Of a stretch of DNA of 7,532 nt, positions 1 to 6,684 are shown in pieces. The stretch is taken from NCBI GenBank assembly GCA_013042695.1, contig JABDPQ010000758.1, forward strand, positions 1-7,532, in the 5' to 3' direction. Position numbers and translations under genes: made by a program. Below the pieces are notes generated by a model that was given only the letters and a program-made list of their open reading frames with translations, did no database searches and was not told the origin of the DNA. Source of the DNA: Desulfobacterales bacterium. Its GTDB lineage: Bacteria; Desulfobacterota; Desulfobulbia; Desulfobulbales; Desulfocapsaceae. Within the stretch, counting starts at the first letter, position 1. Each line of letters begins with the position of its first letter.

Positions 1-833
1 CTCCGACCTCAAAAGCGGTTATCCCCATTGTCGAAAAATACAAAATACCCTTCTTTGCTCCCTTCACCGGGGCTGAACTGCTACGCACTCCTTTCAGAAG
101 ATATGTGATCAATGTCAGGGCGAGTTACTATCAGGAAATGGAAAAGCTCGCTTCATATCTGATTGATCAACGGAAATTCAGTCGCATTTCCTGTTTTTAC
201 CAGAATGACAGCTATGGTTTTGCTGGGCTCCGGGGAATAGAGCAGGCCCTACAGAAAAGAGGCATGCGTCTGGTGTCAAAAGGTACCTATGAACGCAACA
301 CCCTCGCCGTGGTGGGAGGTCTTCGAGACATATACCGTGCTGATCCTGAAGCTGTTGTTCTCGTTGGCGCATACACCGCCTGTGCAGAATTCATCAAACT
401 CAGTAAGTCTAAAATGAAACGGGACATCACCTATGGTAATATCTCTTTTGTCGGCACTGAAAGCCTCAAAGAATCCCTTGGGGCTTATGGATCTGAAGTT
501 GTTGTCTCCCAGGTCGTTCCTGATCCCCAGGATACAAAAATTCCACTTATTAATGAATATAGGCAGTCAATGCGACAATATCAGCATGACGCATCTATTA
601 GCTTCACCAGCCTTGAAGGCTATATTGCCGGTAAACTCTTTGCACAGATTGCTCAAGCAGTCCCTGGAGAATTAACCAGAGAGGCTTTCATCACTACCAT
701 GCAATCTGTAGGGACCTTTAACCTTGGCGGTGTAACACTGCTCTTTGGTCCAGACGATCATCAGGGACTTGATGCCATCTATCTGACAACTATTTACCCA
801 TCAATACTCAAACTCGATATTGAGCAAAATTAG
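1..833 (+). CDS. LIV-type periplasmic solute-binding protein, 5'-truncated by the window
   Basis: The reading frame is open from base 3 to the TAG at 831-833 (276 residues seen), so the true start lies upstream. The GTG at 105 is only an internal codon, because family-like sequence continues before it (PFFAPFTGAELLR). Signs of a type I periplasmic-binding fold (Peripla_BP_6, leucine/isoleucine/valine-type) are the YQNDSYGFAG segment at about 66-75, the VVPDPQD hinge region at about 171-177, SLEGYIAGKLF at about 203-213 and GGVTLLFGPDDHQG at 242-255. The signal peptide would be in the missing N-terminus. Such proteins normally deliver amino acids, amides or urea to an ABC importer, but no permease or ATPase gene follows. 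The next gene is a membrane histidine kinase about 95 bases on. A role as periplasmic sensor partner of that kinase is therefore plausible, though ABC genes could lie upstream. The ligand cannot be read from the sequence. Confidence 0.88.
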   Translation, partial: PTSKAVIPIVEKYKIPFFAPFTGAELLRTPFRRYVINVRASYYQEMEKLASYLIDQRKFSRISCFYQNDSYGFAGLRGIEQALQKRGMRLVSKGTYERNTLAVVGGLRDIYRADPEAVVLVGAYTACAEFIKLSKSKMKRDITYGNISFVGTESLKESLGAYGSEVVVSQVVPDPQDTKIPLINEYRQSMRQYQHDASISFTSLEGYIAGKLFAQIAQAVPGELTREAFITTMQSVGTFNLGGVTLLFGPDDHQGLDAIYLTTIYPSILKLDIEQN

Positions 834-853
834 ACCGTTTCTATTGCGCAACA

Positions 854-869
854 TGGGACATTTTCTGCA
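854..869 (+). promoter_or_regulatory. Possible sigma-54 (-24/-12) promoter before the kinase
   Basis: TGGGAC-N5-CTGCA keeps the essential GG (855-856) and GC (867-868) exactly 12 bp apart, but differs from TGGCAC-N5-TTGCA at two positions. Transcription would start near 880. That would leave an ATG at 890 almost no leader and fits a kinase start at 917 or 929 better. A match of this quality is expected about once by chance in a window this size, and no enhancer palindrome like those near 7030 and 7169 was seen upstream. Treat it as a weak candidate. Confidence 0.25.
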
Positions 870-928
870 CCAATTACACTTCAAAGTTGATGAATCAATG
901 CCTCATTTCAGCTTCAATGGGTGTGGCG

Positions 929-3367
929 ATGGTGATTAAATCAAAAAAAGTCTCTCTTTCAGCTGCACCATTTTATGCCTCACTTCTGGTAATTCTGGCC
1001 CTGGCAATTTTCATTGGCATATTTTGGACAATTAATGAATATCAGGCCCATCAGGAAAGTATAGTAAATATTCGTCAGACCTACGAGGAGCAATACAGGA
1101 TACGTGTTAAGGAAGAGCTGGAAAATGTGGTCGAATTTATCGATTATACCCGAAACCAGACCAATGTCTTCACCGAAGAGGAGATACGTGACAGAGTACA
1201 GTCGGCCTACACCATCGCTTCTCACCTCTATAGCGTTTATAACGATCAGCAAAGTATTGAAGAAATTCGCTCCATGGTTGCCGAAGTTCTCAGACCGATG
1301 CGGTGGTATGGTGGTCGTGGCTATTATTTTACCGGACAAACCAAAACCAAAATTATCGATCTCTTTGCCGATGAACCCTATTTTGAAGGACGAGTAACCC
1401 TTCAACTTCCTGAAAATTCGTCTCATGACGTTATTGACGATATCATTGAAATCGTCATCGACAAAGGGGCCGGAACCTATCGCTACAACCTGGTAAAACC
1501 TGCTTTTGAGAACCAGGTGTTTTCTAAAATATCTTTTGTTAAGTATTTTGCTCCGCTGGATTGGTTTATCGGGGCCGGCATCTATAACAACGATATGGAA
1601 AATCTGAACCAGGCAACAGCACTTACAAGGATTAAGCAGATGCAGTTTGGCCAGGGTGGTGAGATTTTTGTCTTTCGGTTTGACGGGACCATTCTCTCTC
1701 ACAAAACTGAACAGCTCATCGGCCGCTCCATTCGCAGCCTGAAAAACGAAAAGCAGGCACCTTATGGGGAAACAGTCTGGGAAATTAGCAGAGGCAATGG
1801 ACCAGGACAAGGGTATGCAACGTATATGGGAACAAACCCGGAGACAAAAGGCTTACAGCAAAAACTCTGCTATGTTCAGTCTTACGACGATTGGGGCTGG
1901 GTGATTGTCTCCAGTATGTACATGAACGAAATGGAGGATCTGATTACTGATGCCACCAGCAGATATCGCCGAATCTCTTTTAGAAATGTCTCCACATTTA
2001 TCATTTTGTTCATCATGGCAGTCTCTCTGCTTCTTTTTGTTGCGTACTATTATACGGTTAAAATAAAGCAGGGGTTCAGTCTCTTTACAGATTTTTTCAG
2101 ACAGGCAGCAGACTCCAATCTGAAAATCAAAACAGATGCCCTTGCCTTTAGTGAGTTTGAAGACCTCGCCCAACTTGCTAACCAGATGGTTGAAGATCGA
2201 GTTCAACAAGAACACCTTCTGCGTCGAGATGAATTGCGTTTGGACACACTGCTGCGACTGGGGATGATGGATAGCCGCTCCTTGAAAGACAAATACAATT
2301 TCACCTTGCAAAGAATCATACAGATGACGCGGTCCCAAGAAGGTTATCTCGCACTGGTCAACAAAAGACAGAGTCATGTTACCATTATCTCCCATCAAAC
2401 TGCTGGCGGCACCAGGGTGAGTTACCGGAACAAGAGAAATGTATCAAGAAGGGTTGAACAGGCTGGACTGCCAGGACAAATGATATCGAGGAAAAATGCC
2501 GTCATTTGCAACAATTGCGGCAAAAGTGGAAATTCTGATTTATATCCTTACCTTAACAGTGTCGTTCGTCATCTTGATGTCCCTGTTTACAATAACGGCG
2601 TCATCGCTTTGGTGGCCGGGGTCTGTAATAATCTAGACACCTATGATAACTCTGATGTTCGGCAAGTAACCATGGTCATGGAGGGTATGTGGCTGCATAT
2701 TCTCAAAGTACGATCAGAGAAAAAAATGGCCAGACTGGAACGACAGATAATTGCTGTTCGAGAAGCTGAGCGGAGTAATATCGGCAAGATATTACATGAC
2801 GATCTCGGCTCTCATCTGAGCGGGGTAGAGCTGCTCAGCAAAGCGCTCAAGAGAAACCTTGACAAAGAGCTACCCGCTAGGGCAAAACAGCTGGAAGCAA
2901 TACGCGCGTTAATCGTCGATGCCACAGAAAAGACTAGACGACTTGCACGGGGTCTTTATCCAGTTCATGTCATAGAAAACGGCTTAGAAGCCGCTATAGA
3001 GGAACTCGTTGTTGAAATTGAAAGTCTTTTTGGCACTTCATGCGAACTTTCGGTTGGCGGTAGTGTTGAGTTTATTGACAACACAATAGCGACACATATC
3101 TATTACATAATCAGGGAAGCAGCCTTCAATGCAGCAAGACACGGAAAGCCTGAAAACATTGGCATCACCATGCATTCAGAAAAACAACGGCTCTCGGTGA
3201 AAATTATTGATGACGGCGAGGGGTTTGATATTATTTCCATCCGCAAAGGCATGGGATTACATACGATGGAATATCGTGCTAAAGCAATTGGGGCTACACT
3301 AACACTGCAGTCAAACAAACCCATGGGTACGATTGTAACCGTTTCAGGAGAAGTAGCAGACCAATGA
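929..3367 (+). CDS. Membrane sensor histidine kinase: double Cache, HAMP-like, GAF, HisKA_3, HATPase_c
   Basis: It senses a signal outside the cell and phosphorylates the response regulator encoded next. Numbering is from ATG 929 (812 residues). TM1 is at about 14-36. Two tandem Cache_2-like modules lie in the periplasm, each ending in a typical strand (APLDWFIGAGIY about 208-219; DDWGWVIVSSMY about 320-331). TM2 is at about 354-376, followed by a HAMP-like linker (EFEDLAQLANQM about 409-420) and a GAF_2-like domain (about 436-594) with RHLDVPVYNNG. A coiled linker leads to HisKA_3, with phospho-acceptor His623 in ILHDDLG. The ATPase domain shows N734 (N box), DDGEG 761-765 and GMG 774-776, so the kinase looks intact. 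A CxxC (CNNC 527-530) in the GAF is unusual. The frame is also open to TTG 887 and ATG 890. I prefer 929 because MVIKSKK gives a normal basic N-terminus before TM1, although no start has a good Shine-Dalgarno. The stop overlaps the regulator's ATG. Confidence 0.93.
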   Translation: MVIKSKKVSLSAAPFYASLLVILALAIFIGIFWTINEYQAHQESIVNIRQTYEEQYRIRVKEELENVVEFIDYTRNQTNVFTEEEIRDRVQSAYTIASHLYSVYNDQQSIEEIRSMVAEVLRPMRWYGGRGYYFTGQTKTKIIDLFADEPYFEGRVTLQLPENSSHDVIDDIIEIVIDKGAGTYRYNLVKPAFENQVFSKISFVKYFAPLDWFIGAGIYNNDMENLNQATALTRIKQMQFGQGGEIFVFRFDGTILSHKTEQLIGRSIRSLKNEKQAPYGETVWEISRGNGPGQGYATYMGTNPETKGLQQKLCYVQSYDDWGWVIVSSMYMNEMEDLITDATSRYRRISFRNVSTFIILFIMAVSLLLFVAYYYTVKIKQGFSLFTDFFRQAADSNLKIKTDALAFSEFEDLAQLANQMVEDRVQQEHLLRRDELRLDTLLRLGMMDSRSLKDKYNFTLQRIIQMTRSQEGYLALVNKRQSHVTIISHQTAGGTRVSYRNKRNVSRRVEQAGLPGQMISRKNAVICNNCGKSGNSDLYPYLNSVVRHLDVPVYNNGVIALVAGVCNNLDTYDNSDVRQVTMVMEGMWLHILKVRSEKKMARLERQIIAVREAERSNIGKILHDDLGSHLSGVELLSKALKRNLDKELPARAKQLEAIRALIVDATEKTRRLARGLYPVHVIENGLEAAIEELVVEIESLFGTSCELSVGGSVEFIDNTIATHIYYIIREAAFNAARHGKPENIGITMHSEKQRLSVKIIDDGEGFDIISIRKGMGLHTMEYRAKAIGATLTLQSNKPMGTIVTVSGEVADQ

Positions 3368-4026
3368 CTGAAATTTTAATCGTCGATGACCATCCTATCT
3401 TTCGGATGGGCATGCAGGAACTCCTCAACCAGGAAGAAGACTTTTCAGTAAGCGCAGTTGCGTCAAATATTAGTGAGGCCCGCAATGCTCTTCGAGACTG
3501 TCGTCCCGATTTCGCCATTGTCGATATTTCTTTGTCTGAAGAAAACGGGCTTGATCTGGTAAAGGAAATTGCGACAAATTACCATAACCTTCCAGTTCTT
3601 GTGTTGTCGCTCCACGACGAATCGGTATGGGCAGAACGGGCAATTCGCGCCGGTGCCCGTGGATATGTCATGAAAAAGGAGGCCTCCGAATCCGTTATTT
3701 CTGCAATCAGAAATATTTTGCAAGATAAAATCCATGTCAGTGCCGATATGATGGCTCATCTCTTAGACAAATTCCGGGTAAATTCTGGAACCCAAGGAGC
3801 TCCGACAATCGACGTACTCACCGACCGGGAGCTTGAAGTGTTCAGGTTGATTGGCTCCGGTCTTGCAACCAGAGAAATTGCCGACAGAATGAATCTTGGC
3901 ATTAAGACAATCGGAACCTACCGAGATCGAATTAAACAGAAACTTTGTTTAAAAAATGCAACCGAGCTGACACGACGTGCTGTTCTCTGGATCGAAAAGG
4001 AGCACTTCGGTACAAACCAAAAGTAG
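3364..4026 (+). CDS. NarL/FixJ-family response regulator (receiver + LuxR-type HTH)
   Basis: This 220-residue cytoplasmic transcription factor is the partner of the preceding HisKA_3 kinase; the family pairing and the 4-bp ATGA overlap both support this. The receiver domain (about 2-120) has the acidic pair D8/D9, phospho-acceptor D54 (AIVDISL), S82 at the Thr/Ser switch position and conserved K104 (GYVMK). The LuxR/GerE helix-turn-helix spans about 151-207, with LTDRELEVFRLI, then SGLATREIADRM, then the recognition helix region IKTIGTYRDRIKQKL. The length is usual for the family and nothing is truncated. AGGAGAAG at 3346-3353 is a distant Shine-Dalgarno, so translation is probably coupled to the kinase. 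The protein has no AAA+ domain, so it cannot itself activate the sigma-54 promoters at 7122 and 7259. The symporter operon 680 bases downstream is the nearest plausible target, but this is inference. No intrinsic terminator was found directly after its stop. Confidence 0.95.
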   Translation: MTEILIVDDHPIFRMGMQELLNQEEDFSVSAVASNISEARNALRDCRPDFAIVDISLSEENGLDLVKEIATNYHNLPVLVLSLHDESVWAERAIRAGARGYVMKKEASESVISAIRNILQDKIHVSADMMAHLLDKFRVNSGTQGAPTIDVLTDRELEVFRLIGSGLATREIADRMNLGIKTIGTYRDRIKQKLCLKNATELTRRAVLWIEKEHFGTNQK

Positions 4027-4079
4027 CGTGGCTATGAAACAATAGAACTATAATTCCTCCTTTTTGCTGCTATGCAACT

Positions 4080-4113
4080 CTTTTTCCACAACAAAATTTC
4101 TTTTTCTACAACA
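4080..4113 (+). repeat. Two 14-bp direct repeats, CTTTTTCYACAACA
   Basis: CTTTTTCCACAACA (4080-4093) recurs as CTTTTTCTACAACA (4100-4113), with one mismatch and starts exactly 20 bp apart. A degenerate third copy, TTTTTCACGAC, follows at 4114-4124. The array starts 54 bp after the regulator's stop. Two-turn phasing would suit a DNA-binding protein on one face of the helix. The sequence is low-complexity, so chance cannot be excluded. Confidence 0.5.
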
Positions 4114-4224
4114 TTTTTCACGACTATCTTTTCTTTCATCTTGCACACTTCTATGCGTAATTATTGACAAATTAACCATTTATTATCCTTTCTTGTAAGG
4201 GAAAATCTATTCAAAATAAAAAAA

Positions 4225-4290
4225 AATGATGCCTAATATCATTTTTTGTTCTACACTGGCAGCAACTAATGATGCCCATCATCATTTTTT
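4225..4290 (+). repeat. Two 23-bp palindromic repeats, AATGATGCC-N5-TCATTTTTT
   Basis: Unit 1 (4225-4247) and unit 2 (4268-4290) share all nine first and all nine last bases with an identical 5-base centre length, and start 43 bp apart (about four helical turns). Each unit is a palindrome. In unit 1, AAAAAATGAT (4221-4230) pairs perfectly with ATCATTTTTT (4238-4247) around a 7-base loop. In unit 2, AATGATG (4268-4274) pairs with CATCATT (4280-4286) around CCCAT. They could be paired operator sites or weak terminators, since each right arm ends in T6. The first stem is nearly all AT, which is poor for a terminator. The centres differ while the arms are conserved, which favours protein binding. 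Confidence 0.6.
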
Positions 4291-4461
4291 CTCGCTTTAC
4301 GAGTGATCGTACAGCAGCTGTTTTCAGAAGAAACGGCCACTGTGCTTTATTCATAAAGATCCAGCAGTATTGATTCATATTACTTGTATCCCGTCAGTGC
4401 GTACTTCTATTTTTTATTGTTCTGGCGGATTTTCTTTAGTAATAGCAAACACATGGCACAC

Positions 4462-4469
4462 GGAGGTGA
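4462..4469 (+). promoter_or_regulatory. Orphan perfect Shine-Dalgarno GGAGGTGA (first)
   Basis: GGAGGTGA is fully complementary to the usual 16S rRNA 3' end, yet no ATG or long frame follows at normal spacing. The sequence is itself part of a six-codon mini-ORF (ATG 4453, MAHGGE, stop TAA 4471-4473). A second purine-rich run, GGGGAG, follows at 4475-4480. It may be a leader-peptide or ribosome-standby site, or the relic of a gene. Confidence 0.35.
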
Positions 4470-4530
4470 ATAAAGGGGAGCAAAACGATAAGCCGACTCG
4501 CCGCTCAAGTTGTCATGTAAGATACAGTTA

Positions 4531-4594
4531 TCAGATAAAAGATATCTGAAAAAACCCTTGCAGTATGGACAGAATAAACTGCAGCCACTGCAAG
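4531..4594 (+). promoter_or_regulatory. Hairpins in the symporter 5' leader, with alternative pairings
   Basis: TCAGATA (4531-4537) pairs with TATCTGA (4543-4549) around a 5-base loop. Just after it, CTTGCAGT (4557-4564) is perfectly complementary to ACTGCAAG (4587-4594). GCAGT (4560-4564) can instead pair with ACTGC at 4578-4582. Two mutually exclusive helices sharing a strand are what an attenuator or other leader switch would show. No U-tract terminator is attached and I recognise no known riboswitch, so the function is open. Confidence 0.35.
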
Positions 4595-4621
4595 CAAGTC
4601 TTTAACCCTTAACTAAACAAA

Positions 4622-4629
4622 GGAGGTGA
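4622..4629 (+). promoter_or_regulatory. Orphan perfect Shine-Dalgarno GGAGGTGA (second)
   Basis: A second full anti-Shine-Dalgarno match sits 79 bp before the symporter start and is distinct from the symporter's own site at 4694-4700. Possible short leader frames are GTG 4626 (VRIWLAIVDTP, stop TAA 4659-4661) and CTG 4634 (LAGNS, stop TGA 4649-4651). The first is too close to the site and the second uses a rare start. It repeats the motif at 4462-4469, 160 bp upstream. Confidence 0.35.
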
Positions 4630-4707
4630 GAATCTGGCTGGCAATAGTTGATACACCATAACGGTTATCCGCTTTAATAAACTGAGAGATGAAGGAGGGG
4701 AGTCAAC

Positions 4708-6486
4708 ATGGAACCAAAAACGTGGGTGTATATCTTTTTGGGACTATACATAATCTATTGTTTCTGGTGGGGTCTTAGGGGATACTTTACCGAAAAAACT
4801 GCTTCGGGCTATGCAATTGGAGGCCGTTCAATCCCCTTTATTGCTTTTCTCATGGCAGCAACCGCAGCCTCGTTCTCAGGCTGGACGACGGTTGGCCATC
4901 CAGGTCTAATCTGGCGTGACGGGCTGGCCTATGCTTTCGCCTCGTTTTACGTTCTAACCATTCCCATCACCGGTGCATTCTTTGCCAAAAGAAACTGGCT
5001 CATGGGAAAAAGGTATGGATTTGTCACACCGGGTGACATGTTCGCCTACTACTACAACAACGAGGCAGTCCGCTGGCTCACTGTTTTAGCAGCCGTACTT
5101 TACTCAATGTTCTATTCAGGACTGCAGCTGATTGCAGCAGCGAAACTCTTTAATATCGTCGCTGGCGTGCCGTATACCGCAGGTCTTCTTTTTATGGCCT
5201 TCATTGTTTGGTTCTACGTCGTGACAGGAGGCCTTAAAGCCAGTACCTGGGTTGGTGTCATCCAGTTCATCCTTTTGGTACTCAGTATTGTCCTGCTCGG
5301 GTGGTATACCCTTACCGCACCGGCACTTGGCGGCTGGACCGCATTTGCTCAAGCAGTCCAGGGCCTGGAAGACAAGTACGTAAAAGTACCAAGTCTCATT
5401 CACTTCGGTTTGGGAACCGGCGGCTGGACAACGGTGATGATTCTCACCTACATGTTCGCTTTGATGGGCATCCAGTCTTCGCCAGCCTTTACCCTCTGGA
5501 ACTATGGCATGGCGTCTCCGAAGCCGCTTGCCTGGCAGCAGGTCTTCATGTCGACCTTTGTCGTCGGTTTCGCCCTGTTTTTCTTCACCGCCTTCCAAGG
5601 CATGGGTGCACGTGTCCTTGCAGCTATGGGTGAAATATCGCCAAAGGTTGATGGTGATGTTGTGCCCATGCTGATGAACTATCTGCTACCGGGACCAATT
5701 ATGGCCATCGTCTTTCTCGGCATTATTGCCGCGATTCACTCCACTGCCGCTCCTTATATTGGCACCGGTGGTACAATCGTGCTGAGAGATATTTACTGGC
5801 GCTACATTAAAAAGCAGGAAGCCGGTCATTCAGAGCAGATCTGGGCTAACCGTGTCTTCGTCACCGTAATTACCGCTCTCGCGGTCGGGGTAAGTCTGAC
5901 AGCGCCTGGAGCCATCGTTATGATCGGTGGCTTTGCAACTGCGTTTGGTTTCATTATGTATTTGATGCTTCTCGGGGTGCACTATGGGTTCAAGTACCCA
6001 TCAATCGGTGTTGTCATCGGTCTGATCGGTGCCATAGCAGCCTGCTTTATTACCTATTTCTTCTATAAATACCCGCTGTCAATGCATACCGCTTTCTGGG
6101 GGCTGTTTGTCGGACTTCTCCTTGCCTACCTGTGCCGCGGTCTGGGCATTAAAGACAACGAAGAGACCATCAAACGTCAAGCCGAAGTACGAGCCTGGCT
6201 CGATGATATTGACGGACCTACCGAGAAAGGACAGAAGTGGCGTGACACCATGAAATTCTTGGTGCCTCTCTGGTATGTTTTTGCTATCGGACCTGCGTGT
6301 ATACTCGGAAACTCTGCCTTCTCATTTGGCGGATTCGTGCCATTGTGGTCATGGCAGATTGTCTGGTGGATCATTGGTATCGTGATGATGTGGGCCCTTT
6401 GCTTCAAAGCAGAAATGTCTACAACCACTGACGAGCAGATCAGTCGAGCTGATACCGATCAAATGATCGTTGTTAAAGAGGCATGA
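4708..6486 (+). CDS. Sodium:solute symporter family (SSS) transporter, 592 aa
   Basis: It is an inner-membrane secondary transporter that should import a small organic solute driven by sodium. ATG 4708 has a strong Shine-Dalgarno (GGAGGGG 4694-4700, 7-base spacing). The N-terminus shows TM1 (about 6-26), then the family-typical EKTASGYAIGGRSIPF, and a TM2 region with AATAASFSGWTTVGHPGL (about 50-67). About 15 membrane segments can be traced: a usual 13-helix core ending near 477, a hydrophilic loop (478-515) and two extra helices (about 516-536 and 546-567). The signature helix reads AAIHSTAAPY (341-350), followed by LRDIYWRY. S345/T346 match the Na2-site pair, while the Asp of the common MSTADS form is Ala. 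The substrate cannot be read. ActP/MctP-like carboxylate carriers are the closest functional idea, in keeping with the Cache-type kinase nearby. A 28-residue membrane ORF follows 34 bases later. Confidence 0.93.
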   Translation: MEPKTWVYIFLGLYIIYCFWWGLRGYFTEKTASGYAIGGRSIPFIAFLMAATAASFSGWTTVGHPGLIWRDGLAYAFASFYVLTIPITGAFFAKRNWLMGKRYGFVTPGDMFAYYYNNEAVRWLTVLAAVLYSMFYSGLQLIAAAKLFNIVAGVPYTAGLLFMAFIVWFYVVTGGLKASTWVGVIQFILLVLSIVLLGWYTLTAPALGGWTAFAQAVQGLEDKYVKVPSLIHFGLGTGGWTTVMILTYMFALMGIQSSPAFTLWNYGMASPKPLAWQQVFMSTFVVGFALFFFTAFQGMGARVLAAMGEISPKVDGDVVPMLMNYLLPGPIMAIVFLGIIAAIHSTAAPYIGTGGTIVLRDIYWRYIKKQEAGHSEQIWANRVFVTVITALAVGVSLTAPGAIVMIGGFATAFGFIMYLMLLGVHYGFKYPSIGVVIGLIGAIAACFITYFFYKYPLSMHTAFWGLFVGLLLAYLCRGLGIKDNEETIKRQAEVRAWLDDIDGPTEKGQKWRDTMKFLVPLWYVFAIGPACILGNSAFSFGGFVPLWSWQIVWWIIGIVMMWALCFKAEMSTTTDEQISRADTDQMIVVKEA

Positions 6487-6520
6487 TCATTACTAATCAT
6501 GTAATCAAAAGGAGATAATC

Positions 6521-6607
6521 ATGGCAAAAGAAGATCTTTGGCTGATAGCCGTTGTGGCATTTTCCATCCTCTTTACTGCATCATTCGGATGGGGACTGTG
6601 GGGATAA
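6521..6607 (+). CDS. 28-residue single-helix membrane micro-protein, probable symporter accessory
   Basis: ATG 6521 to TAA 6605-6607 encodes a short charged head (MAKED) and then one hydrophobic helix filling the rest (about 6-28), ending in SFGWGLWG. AAGGAG (6509-6514) lies 6 bases before the ATG, so initiation signals are good. It follows the symporter stop by 34 bases and precedes a strong terminator by 23 bases, so it is the last cistron of a two-gene transcript. Several SSS carriers have small membrane partners (YhdT with PanF, YjcH with ActP), though those are larger. From memory, annotation pipelines use the name symporter small accessory protein for very short ORFs in this position; I could not verify a match. 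A role in assembly, stability or gating of the symporter is inferred. Confidence 0.8.
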   Translation: MAKEDLWLIAVVAFSILFTASFGWGLWG

Positions 6608-6630
6608 TTATTAACTGATCCCTAACTCTA

Positions 6631-6675
6631 ACGCCTTGTACTGTCGGTTACCGGCAGTACAAGGCGTTTTTGTTT
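6631..6675 (+). terminator. Strong intrinsic terminator of the symporter operon
   Basis: Bases 6631-6647 pair with 6651-6667 over 17 base pairs, with a single G-U wobble (6644/6654) and a three-base TTA loop, followed at once by a T-rich tract (TTTTTGTTT). It begins 24 bases after the stop of the micro-protein and should end the symporter transcript. Confidence 0.95.
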
Positions 6676-6684
6676 CATATTGAA

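Larger units (their letters stand above)
4027..4707 (+). other. 681-base gene-free region between regulator and symporter genes
   Basis: No convincing coding region was found here. The first half is AT-rich and pyrimidine-rich on the + strand, and carries 14-bp direct repeats (4080-4113) and two 23-bp palindromic repeats (4225-4290). The second half looks like a long 5' leader for the symporter gene, with two perfect GGAGGTGA sequences that precede no clear gene (4462-4469 and 4622-4629) and hairpins at 4531-4549 and 4557-4594. The best sigma-70-like match I could place is TTGTTC (4417-4422), 17 bp, TAATAG (4440-4445), which is weak. No sigma-54 site with both GG and GC correctly spaced was seen. 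The symporter promoter therefore remains unassigned. Confidence 0.6.

Noticed and set aside
105..107. GTG as the true start of the binding protein
   Set aside because: The frame is open to the window edge and the residues before it fit the family, so the gene starts upstream.
980..1810. Long opposite-strand frame (276 codons) inside the kinase gene
   Set aside because: It is the shadow of a clearly real, domain-rich kinase gene and its translation has no recognisable features.
4071..4168. 31-codon frame beginning MQLFFHNKISF in the gene-free region
   Set aside because: No Shine-Dalgarno, low-complexity Phe/Thr/Ser composition, and it is explained by the pyrimidine-rich repeats.
4164..4192. 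TTGACA as a sigma-70 -35 box
   Set aside because: At 17-bp spacing the -10 position reads CCTTTC; the TATTAT-like bases are only about 11-12 bp away, which is too close.
4454..4469. TGGCAC upstream of the symporter gene as a sigma-54 -24 box
   Set aside because: Twelve bases on, the -12 box should read TTGC but reads GGTG, so the essential GC is missing.
4639..4654. TGGCAATAGTTGAT as a sigma-54 promoter
   Set aside because: The TTG lies too close to the TGG (GG followed 12 bp later by TA, not GC).
4447..4707. A known riboswitch class (c-di-GMP, cobalamin or sodium type) in the symporter leader
   Set aside because: I could not match the conserved core of any known class; only generic hairpins are visible.
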